From an uncultured Desulfovibrio sp. (lineage in GTDB: Bacteria > Desulfobacterota > Desulfovibrionia > Desulfovibrionales > Desulfovibrionaceae), in NCBI GenBank assembly GCA_900553065.1, contig USBZ01000044.1:1-16851 (forward strand): 16,851 nucleotides of DNA. Direction: 5' to 3'. A program made the translations under genes and the position numbers. The notes under the pieces are model-generated. The model was not told the origin of the DNA and did not search any database. It saw only the letters and a program-made list of their open reading frames with translations. This document shows positions 1-6,111 of the stretch, one piece after another (position 1 is the first letter of the stretch; each line of letters starts with the position of its first letter).

Positions 1-67
1 CCATGACTAACCAGATAACCTTTTTAGGTCCTTTCAGCTAGTCAAGAGCCTTTTTTATTTCTATCGG

Positions 68-111
68 AAAAAATTCTCAGAACTTCTTGGGTTCAAAGAA
101 CTTTGAAGAAG
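68..111 (-). terminator. Candidate terminator overlapping the end of the MATE gene
   Basis: TTCAAAG (92-98) and CTTTGAA (101-107) form a perfect inverted repeat, and CTTC (83-86) with GAAG (108-111) can extend it. Read on the minus strand, a run of six T follows about ten bases later (plus-strand A at 68-73). The hairpin lies inside the last codons of the MATE gene. The gap between stem and T-run is longer than ideal, so the call is tentative. Confidence 0.35.
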
Positions 112-1483
112 GTTTGCATTCCGGATCGCCCTGAACGCACGTATTGTCCTCAGCCTTGATGGCAAAGCGCAGGAAGAGCGCCGCCACGGCAAAGCCCAGG
201 AAGTCGGACAGAGGAATGCTCAGCCATACGCCCTGAAGTCCGAAGAAGTACGGCATGATGCAGAGCGCGGGCACAAGGCAGATCATCTGACGGCACAGGG
301 AAATGATGCTGGCGATCTTGGCCTGCCCGATGGACTGGAAATAGGTGCCGATGATGATCTGCGCGCCGACGAAAATGAACAAGCCGCCCGTGATGCGCAG
401 GGCATTGGTGGAAACTTCGACAAGAGGATCGTAGTCGGTAAAGATACGAACCAGAAATTCCGGAAAGAACCAGGAACCCAGCATACCGACAAGGGTGATC
501 GCCGTGGCGCTCATAAGACCGTAGCGCAGCGTCAGACGTACGCGGTCGGGTCTCTTGGCTCCGAAATTGAAGCCGATGATGGGCTGCATGCCCTGACCAA
601 GCCCTATGACGCTCATGGCAAAAAGCATGAGCAGACGGTTGATGATGCCGAAGGCGCCGATGGCCAGATCGCCGCCGTGCTCCTGCAGCGCGCGGTTGAT
701 GATGACGACCACGATGCAGCCGCAGAAGTTGATGAGGAAGGGAGCCATGCCGATGGCCACGATCTTGCGGATGGCTTCCATCTTCAGCTTCCAGATGTCC
801 TTCTGGAAATGGATGAGCGAGCTCTTGCGCGAGAAGTGGGCGACAAGCCAGATGACGGACATGAGCTGTCCGGCAAGCTGAGCGAGCGCGGCACCATACA
901 TGCCCCAGTTCCACCAGAAGATGAAAATAGGCGAGAAGATGATGATGCCTACGGAGGAAAGCAGCGCGGTCATCATGGCCGTTTTGGGATAGCCCGTAGC
1001 TCTGGCCAGATAGTTGAAGCCGAGCATGAGGAAGCCCAGAGGAGAAAGTATGACCAGCGGCATCATGAACTCATGGGCGAGATGCAGCGTTTCGCCGCTC
1101 GCTCCGAAGAATTCAAGCAGAGGATCAAGATAGAACCAGAAGATGAGACCGAACAGCAGACCGAACAGAATTTCCAGGATCACGGAGTGCCCCAGCATGC
1201 TGCGGGCCTTTTCCATATCCTTGCGGCCGAGCTCTATGGAGCAGAGCGCCGCGCAGCCGACGGCCACAAGCTGGCAGAAGGCCATCAGGAGATTGACGAG
1301 AGGAAAGGTGACGGCCATGGCGGCCAGAGCCATATGCCCCACGCCGTGCCCGATGAATATGCTGGAAATGATCTGGTTGAGAGCAACGACGATCATACCC
1401 AGAATGGCGGGTATGGAGTACTCCAGAAGAAGCAGACCTACGTTCTTCGTGCCCATTTCGTTTGCTTTCTGATTCTGACTCAT
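77..1483 (-). CDS. MATE family multidrug/organic cation efflux transporter (MepA-like branch)
   Basis: The 468-residue product is almost entirely hydrophobic, with about twelve predicted membrane segments in two halves, as expected for MATE exporters (usual length 440-480). These proteins expel cationic drugs and dyes across the inner membrane in exchange for Na+ or H+. Family-like stretches include IGHGVGHMALAAMAVTFP near residue 45, LARATGYPKTAMM near residue 160, and GLGQGMQPIIGFNFGAKR in the second half, which is typical of the MepA/NorM-like branch. The start is supported by a G-rich Shine-Dalgarno-like run (CGGGGGAT) just before the ATG. A TetR-family gene lies 274 bp upstream on the same strand, so local regulation is likely but not shown. 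The C-terminal tail (about 25 residues) is polar and overlaps a hairpin at the 3' end. Substrate cannot be told from sequence. Confidence 0.93.
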   Translation of the reverse strand: MSQNQKANEMGTKNVGLLLLEYSIPAILGMIVVALNQIISSIFIGHGVGHMALAAMAVTFPLVNLLMAFCQLVAVGCAALCSIELGRKDMEKARSMLGHSVILEILFGLLFGLIFWFYLDPLLEFFGASGETLHLAHEFMMPLVILSPLGFLMLGFNYLARATGYPKTAMMTALLSSVGIIIFSPIFIFWWNWGMYGAALAQLAGQLMSVIWLVAHFSRKSSLIHFQKDIWKLKMEAIRKIVAIGMAPFLINFCGCIVVVIINRALQEHGGDLAIGAFGIINRLLMLFAMSVIGLGQGMQPIIGFNFGAKRPDRVRLTLRYGLMSATAITLVGMLGSWFFPEFLVRIFTDYDPLVEVSTNALRITGGLFIFVGAQIIIGTYFQSIGQAKIASIISLCRQMICLVPALCIMPYFFGLQGVWLSIPLSDFLGFAVAALFLRFAIKAEDNTCVQGDPECKPSSKFFEPKKF

Positions 1484-1757
1484 GGATCCCCCGAGATTCT
1501 GAAGCGGCTCCTGTCAGGGGCGGAATTTTCGCTGAAAAATCAGCGCAGCAAAGTTTCCGCATGGAAAATACGGAAACATTTCGGCAAGGCCGGAGCCTTC
1601 CGCCTGACACAGTCGTATTATTCAGAAATGATGACGAATGTTGAAGCGCGTCTCCATCCGACTCATCTGATGACTTCCAGTCGGATCAGCGCAGGGCGTA
1701 TATTCACAAAGTCAGGCCGGAAAGGCAAGCCTCTTCTGGGCTCTTCTGCCATAAAGT

Positions 1758-2573
1758 TCAGTCGCGGCTCGTGCTTTTTCCGGCAGATTCCTGATCTGCC
1801 TGCTCTTTTTCCGGTTCTGATTTTTCAGACGCCTCTTCTTCGGCGTCTTCCGCTTTTTTCTTCAGCGACGGCAGTCCGCTTTTGCGGGGGCCTTCATTAA
1901 GGAAGGGCATGGGAGAATCCCAGTCCAGCAGCGTAACACCGATAAGGTAGGACACCCAGGCCGCATATTCCTCGGACGACCAGTTGAGCACCTTGGTCAG
2001 CCTGCGGTGAATGCCGGGAGTGCTGATGCTCCAATACAGCTCCGCGGCACGTTCCTCGGAGAGGCCGGGACGCAGCATGCCGTCTTCAGCCATCTTGTGC
2101 ACGGACTTGCGGCACTTTTCCAGCAGCATCATGCTCTGATCGTATTCCTGTTCGGCAAACTCGGGAGAAAGCACGCTCATGCCGCGAACGATGTCGAAAA
2201 CAGGCATGGCATCTTCCATCAGCACGGACATGAAGTGGCCGATCTCCTTGACCCTTTCCTTGCCGGTCATGATCTGGGGAATGGAATCGCGGAGCTTGTC
2301 GTACTTCTTGGCTTCCACCGTGGTTTCGAGAATGGCCGCAAGTACGCCCTTCTTGGAGCCGCATACGGCGTATACGGTCTGCGGCGCCACACCCGCCTCA
2401 CGGGCGATGGCTTCCAGCGTCATGTCGGCGTAGCCCTTTTCCTTCATGAGCTGCATGGCAGCCGCCACAATGCGGGACTTCGTCACAGACGCCTGCTCCT
2501 TTCTGCGCGGCGAATGATAGGCGCGCCTTTTTTTGACAGGTTCTGAAGCGCTTTCGACGGCTTTTCTTGCCAT
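1758..2573 (-). CDS. TetR/AcrR family transcriptional regulator with basic N-terminal and acidic C-terminal extensions
   Basis: A DNA-binding one-component regulator of 271 residues. The TetR helix-turn-helix is at residues 30-80: the recognition region reads AREAGVAPQTVYAVCGSKKG, close to the family pattern (GVs..TlY.hF.sKe.L). The rest is a helical ligand-binding/dimer domain to about residue 225. Typical TetR proteins are about 190-220 residues; this one has a roughly 25-residue basic leader (KKRRAYHSPRRK) and a 40-residue low-complexity tail rich in Glu/Lys/Ser. The ATG at 2573 is preferred over an in-frame TTG at 2588 because GAGGAA stands about seven bases before the ATG and would lie inside the longer form. 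It precedes the MATE exporter on the same strand, so it may repress that exporter and itself. The ligand is unknown. Confidence 0.9.
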   Translation of the reverse strand: MARKAVESASEPVKKRRAYHSPRRKEQASVTKSRIVAAAMQLMKEKGYADMTLEAIAREAGVAPQTVYAVCGSKKGVLAAILETTVEAKKYDKLRDSIPQIMTGKERVKEIGHFMSVLMEDAMPVFDIVRGMSVLSPEFAEQEYDQSMMLLEKCRKSVHKMAEDGMLRPGLSEERAAELYWSISTPGIHRRLTKVLNWSSEEYAAWVSYLIGVTLLDWDSPMPFLNEGPRKSGLPSLKKKAEDAEEEASEKSEPEKEQADQESAGKSTSRD

Positions 2574-2910
2574 GATATGATTCCTCAATATTGAATAGAA
2601 TTTAATAAGATGACAGCAGACTACCCTAACAATTCCCGATAGGCAATGCTAAAAATGCCTCTTCGCTGACGAAATCCACTCCTCTGCAGCGCTCCTGCAG
2701 CGCCCTGCCCCTGCGGCACCGACAAAATTTTTTTCCGATATTTCTGCCGGAGCCTTTCTTCATAAAAAAGTTTCCATAAGCATCCGGGATGCAGGGCAGC
2801 TCAGGAAACCGTCTCTTTTTCCTCATATTCAAACTCTCTCAAGTCCTGGCACAATCCCTTGCGCCGCACCGCCATCCCCTGAACGCAGCCGCGATTCCTT
2901 CGGCAGATCC
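2574..2910. other. Gene-free stretch between the TetR gene and the glutaredoxin-fusion promoter
   Basis: No convincing gene. It holds the TetR leader, a direct repeat CTGCAGCGC (2684-2692 and 2695-2703, an 11-bp period), an odd palindrome GCATCCGGGATGC (2780-2792) and T-rich patches. Two short minus-strand reading frames have no convincing start signal or protein character. Confidence 0.6.
2589..2607. promoter_or_regulatory. Near-palindrome before the TetR gene, possible autoregulatory operator
   Basis: TATTGAATA, a central G (2598), then AATTTAATA form a 19-bp near-palindrome with a single mismatched pair outside its centre. It sits 15 bp upstream of the TetR start and overlaps the best -10-like hexamer on the minus strand (TATTAA). 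TetR proteins commonly bind palindromes of this size over their own promoter. The nonamer TATTGAATA recurs at 2947-2955, just after the -10 box of the glutaredoxin-fusion promoter. Confidence 0.4.
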
Positions 2911-2939
2911 TTGACACCTCCCCTCTATTTCACTAGAAT
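2911..2939 (+). promoter_or_regulatory. Near-consensus sigma70 promoter for the glutaredoxin-fusion / lpd unit
   Basis: TTGACA (2911-2916) is a perfect -35 box. Exactly 17 bp later comes TAGAAT (2934-2939), a five-of-six -10 box. Transcription would start near 2946, leaving a leader of about 168 nt before the ATG at 3114. It is the best promoter by consensus in the window. Confidence 0.75.
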
Positions 2940-2976
2940 GAACATCTATTGAATATTTCCTTTTGGAAAGCAGAAA

Positions 2977-3063
2977 GGCAGCGCTCATGCTCGTTGCCTT
3001 CGTTCCGGTTTTCTGATGAAATACCGCGCGGACTGCCTGTTTTCTTGCCGGACAGATTCCGGC
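2977..3063 (+). promoter_or_regulatory. Structured leader: two hairpins before the glutaredoxin-fusion gene
   Basis: GGCAGCG (2977-2983) can pair with CGTTGCC (2992-2998) around an 8-nt loop, with one G-U pair. GCCGGA (3047-3052) pairs perfectly with TCCGGC (3058-3063) around a 5-nt loop. Neither is followed by a T-run. No known riboswitch consensus was recognised. Confidence 0.35.
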
Positions 3064-3113
3064 CGGGCTCCCAGAATGCGCATAATGTCTAACCGTTGTC
3101 ATGGAGTTCCGAC

Positions 3114-3944
3114 ATGGCCATCACTCTCTACAAGGCTCCCAACTGCATCCGCTGCCGCATCACTCATGAATTCATGGATGCCCGAGGCATCACCTACGGC
3201 AGCTTCGACCTGGAAGCGGATAAGGACATCGTGAACGGCTTTTATCGCGCAAACCGCAAGTTCCTGCACCGCAACGAAACCGGCGTGGAATTCCCCATGT
3301 TCCATGACGATGACGGCGACGTGGTTCTTCAGGGAACGGGCGTGATCATCGCCTATCTTCTGGCGGGCAAGTCCCTCAGCGATGCGGGCGCGGTTTCCGA
3401 AAGCAAGATGCTGCACGGCTGGATTTCCGGTCTGAACGTCTCCAAGGTGCCCGCCGGCGAAGAAGAACACTTTGTCGAGCTCGTCACGGCGCTGGCCAAG
3501 GGCGGCCTTCAGGTCGTCATCGACAGCGACGGCCGCAATCCCGATCTGCTGGAAAAGCTCATCAATACCGGCTGCCTGACCCGCGTCCGTCTCAACATTC
3601 CCGGTCCGGCATCCGTCTATCCTGCGGCAACCGGCGGGGAAGCTCCCTCCGCGGCTGATCTCGGAAAGAGCATCGCCCTCGTCCGCGCCTTCAAGGACAA
3701 CGTCATCCGTCTGTATCTCGAACCCATTCCCCAGGCCGACGGCACGCTTGCCTGGCTTTCTCCCGCCGATGCCGCTCTCGCCGGCAAGATGGTGGCCGAA
3801 GCCTGCGGCGACATGATGCTGCCCTTCGGCATTCAGGCGACGGCCGAACAGATCAAGGGCGTCGAGCCTCTTGCCAATCTGCTGCCGTACCGCTCCAAGG
3901 TGCGCGCCGCTCTGCCCAAGACCGACATCATCAAGGGCGAATAA
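3114..3944 (+). CDS. Glutaredoxin domain fused to a degenerate radical-SAM-like domain
   Basis: The 276-residue protein has two parts. Residues 2-84 read as a complete glutaredoxin/thioredoxin fold: strand ITLYKAP, redox motif C11-I-R-C14, a cis-proline loop at VEFP61, and GTGVIIAYL as the last helix. Residues 95-270 resemble the PFL-activase/NrdG-type radical SAM fold: GLQVVIDSDGRNPDLLEKLI at 131-150 matches the 'v.lDTNG..p.ll..li' strand and helix, followed by VRLNIPGP. The CX3CX2C cluster motif is absent, and VSKVPAG stands where GGEP is expected, so radical SAM chemistry is unlikely. The ATG at 3114 is chosen for GGAG seven bases upstream; an in-frame TTG at 3096 lacks one. It is likely cotranscribed with lpd 121 bp downstream. 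A thiol-redox or binding role near lipoyl proteins is inference. Confidence 0.75.
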   Translation: MAITLYKAPNCIRCRITHEFMDARGITYGSFDLEADKDIVNGFYRANRKFLHRNETGVEFPMFHDDDGDVVLQGTGVIIAYLLAGKSLSDAGAVSESKMLHGWISGLNVSKVPAGEEEHFVELVTALAKGGLQVVIDSDGRNPDLLEKLINTGCLTRVRLNIPGPASVYPAATGGEAPSAADLGKSIALVRAFKDNVIRLYLEPIPQADGTLAWLSPADAALAGKMVAEACGDMMLPFGIQATAEQIKGVEPLANLLPYRSKVRAALPKTDIIKGE

Positions 3945-3949
3945 TCCGT

Positions 3950-3974
3950 CGCTCCGGAAGCCTCTTCCGGAGCG
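3950..3974 (+). other. Strong hairpin after the glutaredoxin-fusion gene, no T-run
   Basis: CGCTCCGGAA (3950-3959) pairs perfectly with TTCCGGAGCG (3965-3974) around a 5-nt loop. The bases that follow (AATTCTC) are not a T tract, so an mRNA-stabilising or processing hairpin is more likely than an intrinsic terminator. A weaker stem, CCGTGT/ACACGG (3984-4005), follows. Confidence 0.6.
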
Positions 3975-4065
3975 AATTCTCATCCGTGTGCGGGAACGGA
4001 CACGGACTACGCCTGCTCCTTGCGGAACAGGCGCATAACATCCTCATCTTCAAGGCAGGATATCC

Positions 4066-5490
4066 ATGGCTCTCAGAATTACTGTCATCGGCGCAGGTCC
4101 CGGCGGGTACACCGCCGCCTTTGACGCTGCAAAGCGCGGCGCGGAAGTCACCCTTGTGGAATCCCGGTGGCTGGGCGGTACGTGTCTGAATTGCGGATGC
4201 ATTCCCACAAAGACGCTGAAATCCTCTGCAGAAGCGCTGGAAACCATACGGCGCGCCGCAGAGTTCGGCATTGCCGGCGCAGGCACTCCCACCGTGGACA
4301 TGCCCGCCGTCATCGCCAGAAAGCGCAAGGTCACCGAAACGCTGCAGGGCGGCCTTGAAAAGACCTGCGCCAAGCTCAAGGTCAAGCTCGTCATGGGTCG
4401 CGGACAGGTCGTCAACGCCGGTCTCGTGAAGGTCACGCTGGCCGACGGAACCGTGCAGGACATCGAAGGCGACAGAGTCATCATCGCCACCGGCTCCAAC
4501 GTGCTCAACCTGCCCACCCTGCCCGTGGACGGCACCCACATTCTCTCCAGCGACGAAGCGCTGGAACTCGATCATGTGCCTGCCCGCCTCGTCATCGTGG
4601 GCGGCGGCGTGGTCGGTACGGAACTGGCCTTCATTTTCCGCGCCTTCGGCAGCGAAGTCACCATCGTGGAAGGTCAGAACCGCCTGCTTCCCGTGCCTTC
4701 CGTGGATGAGGAAATGAGCAAGCTTCTTCAGCGCGAAGCCAAGAAGAAGGGCATCAAGGTCGAACTCGCCCGCACCGTGAACGCCACGAGAGTGGAAGAC
4801 GGCAAGGTCTTTGCCGAACTCGGTCCCTCGCCTTTCCTGGCTCCCGAACTCGTGCCCGCCTCTGCCAAGAAACCCGTCACGCTGGAAGCCGACTGCCTGT
4901 TCATGACCATCGGCCGCGTGGCCAACAGCGACGGACTCGGTCTGGCCGAAGCCGGCATCGCCACGGACAAGCGCGGCTACATCACGGTCAACGACCATCT
5001 TGAAACCTCCGTGCCCGGCGTGTACGCCATCGGCGACATTCTCGGCCCGGCCCGCATCATGCTCGCCCACATGGCCTCCGCCGAAGCTCATGTGGCCGTG
5101 GCCAACATCTTCGGCGCCGAGGAGACCCCCGACTACAACGTGGTTCCCTCGGGCATCTTCAGCTCTCCGGAAATCGGCGACGTGGGTCTTACCGAAGCGC
5201 AGGCCGAAGCGCAGGGTTATGAGGTGGTCACCTCGGAATTCCAGTTCCGCGAACTCGGCAAGGCACAGGCCATGGGCGAGCTGCCCGGCGTATTCAAGCT
5301 TGTGGCCGACAAGGCCAGCGGCAAGCTTCTCGGCGCCCATTTTGCCGGAGCGCATGCCACCGACCTCATATCCGAATGCGCCATCGCCCTGCACATGGGC
5401 GCAACCGTTTCCGACATTGCCCGTACCATCCATGCTCACCCCACCCTGGCCGAGGGTGTCATGGAAGCGGCCGCAAACATTGCGGAATAG
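4066..5490 (+). CDS. lpd: Dihydrolipoyl dehydrogenase (E3)
   Basis: A flavoprotein disulfide reductase of 474 residues, the usual size. It reoxidises dihydrolipoyl groups on carrier proteins (GcvH or 2-oxoacid dehydrogenase E2) and passes electrons to NAD+ in the cytoplasm. Visible features in order: FAD-binding GAGPGGYTAA at 9-18; redox disulfide C40-LNCG-C45; NAD-binding IVGGGVVGTELA at 177-188; second FAD contact GVYAIGD at 318-324; and the catalytic His-Glu pair H458/E463 in HPTLAE, contributed to the partner subunit of the dimer. An additional cysteine (C43) replaces the usual Val between the redox cysteines. The start has AGGA close upstream. gcvH follows after 129 bp, which fits use as the L-protein of glycine cleavage or a related lipoyl system. 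Confidence 0.96.
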   Translation: MALRITVIGAGPGGYTAAFDAAKRGAEVTLVESRWLGGTCLNCGCIPTKTLKSSAEALETIRRAAEFGIAGAGTPTVDMPAVIARKRKVTETLQGGLEKTCAKLKVKLVMGRGQVVNAGLVKVTLADGTVQDIEGDRVIIATGSNVLNLPTLPVDGTHILSSDEALELDHVPARLVIVGGGVVGTELAFIFRAFGSEVTIVEGQNRLLPVPSVDEEMSKLLQREAKKKGIKVELARTVNATRVEDGKVFAELGPSPFLAPELVPASAKKPVTLEADCLFMTIGRVANSDGLGLAEAGIATDKRGYITVNDHLETSVPGVYAIGDILGPARIMLAHMASAEAHVAVANIFGAEETPDYNVVPSGIFSSPEIGDVGLTEAQAEAQGYEVVTSEFQFRELGKAQAMGELPGVFKLVADKASGKLLGAHFAGAHATDLISECAIALHMGATVSDIARTIHAHPTLAEGVMEAAANIAE

Positions 5491-5497
5491 CGGTATG

Positions 5498-5522
5498 AGC
5501 CCGGACGGCATACGTCCGGGCT
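5498..5522 (+). other. Strong hairpin between lpd and gcvH, no T-run
   Basis: AGCCCGGACG (5498-5507) pairs perfectly with CGTCCGGGCT (5513-5522) around GCATA. ATAGACAT follows, not a T tract. It starts eight bases after the lpd stop and lies just before a likely gcvH promoter, so it may protect the lpd mRNA end or partly terminate. Confidence 0.6.
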
Positions 5523-5523
5523 A

Positions 5524-5552
5524 TAGACATATTCCGTCGACCGTCGTACAAT
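5524..5552 (+). promoter_or_regulatory. Likely sigma70 promoter for gcvH
   Basis: TAGACA (5524-5529, five of six with TTGACA) is separated by 17 bp from TACAAT (5547-5552, five of six with TATAAT). The predicted start, near 5559, leaves a leader of about 60 nt before the gcvH ATG. This suggests gcvH can be expressed apart from lpd. Confidence 0.55.
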
Positions 5553-5619
5553 AAAAAATATTGCGGCCCGGCCGCCTTTCCATTCCCGGGCACACGCCCT
5601 CAATACAAGGAGCATTCCC

Positions 5620-6015
5620 ATGAGCAAGACCGTTGCGGAACTCAACCTCCCCTCCGAACTCAAGTACACCGACGAACACATCTGGGTCCGCAAAGAGGGC
5701 GATGAAGTCATCCTCGGCGTGAGCGACTACGCCCAGGATCAGCTCGGCGAAGTGGTCTACGTCGATCTTCCCTCCGAAGGCGACAGCTTCGGCGCCGGCG
5801 ACGAATTCGGTGAAGTGGAATCCATCAAGTCCGTGAACAAGCTGTTCATGCCCGTTGCCGGTGAAGTGACCGCCGTGAACGGCGACCTCGACGGCACCCC
5901 CACCCTGCTCAACGCCTCCTGCTACGAAAACGGATGGCTCATCAAGGTGAAGCCTGAAGACATGGCTGCCGTGGACGCTCTGCTCTCCGCCGACGCCTAC
6001 AAGGCCACGCTGTAA
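5620..6015 (+). CDS. gcvH: Glycine cleavage system H protein (lipoyl carrier)
   Basis: A 131-residue biotinyl/lipoyl-domain protein of normal GcvH length. It shuttles the aminomethyl group between the P and T proteins of glycine cleavage and is reoxidised by E3. The N-terminal YTDEHIWV and the segment LGEVVYVDLP are characteristic. The lipoylation site is K70 in VESIKSVNK. A strong AAGGAG Shine-Dalgarno stands eight bases before the ATG. It has its own likely promoter and a strong terminator 24 bp after its stop, so it is the end of this unit. No gcvP or gcvT is present on either side in the window. A GcvH-like lipoate-binding protein of another pathway is a less likely alternative. Confidence 0.95.
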   Translation: MSKTVAELNLPSELKYTDEHIWVRKEGDEVILGVSDYAQDQLGEVVYVDLPSEGDSFGAGDEFGEVESIKSVNKLFMPVAGEVTAVNGDLDGTPTLLNASCYENGWLIKVKPEDMAAVDALLSADAYKATL

Positions 6016-6033
6016 TTTTCTGCAAAGCCCATG

Positions 6034-6067
6034 AAAAAGGCCGGGGATGAACGCCCCGGCCTTTTTT
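6034..6067. terminator. Bidirectional rho-independent terminator between gcvH and the TolC-family gene
   Basis: GGCCGGGG (6039-6046) pairs with CCCCGGCC (6054-6061) around a 7-nt loop. Six T follow on the plus strand (6062-6067) and five A precede (6034-6038), so it works in both directions. It lies between two convergent genes and probably serves both. Confidence 0.92.
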
Positions 6068-6111
6068 GCATCATTCGTCAGCCGCCTGCAGACGAGAGCC
6101 GTCCTTTCATT

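Noticed and set aside
1..60. Terminator for a gene left of the window (TGACTA/TAGTCA with later T-run)
   Set aside because: The stem is weak and the T-run is several bases away; the upstream gene is not visible.
677..1900. A 407-codon plus-strand frame across the MATE and TetR genes
   Set aside because: Antisense shadow; no recognisable domain and it spans two supported genes.
2846..2862. A sigma54-like site TGGCAC...TTGC
   Set aside because: The GG and GC elements are 13 apart instead of 12, and a near-consensus sigma70 promoter lies just downstream.
2626..3102. Two short minus-strand frames (68 and 87 codons)
   Set aside because: No ribosome-binding site or protein-like character; one runs antisense through the best promoter.
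2940..3113. Glycine or fluoride riboswitch in the leader
   Set aside because: Hairpins exist but the conserved cores of those classes could not be found.
3931..5511. A 526-codon minus-strand frame over lpd
   Set aside because: lpd on the other strand is unmistakable; the frame is open because of GC-rich codon bias.
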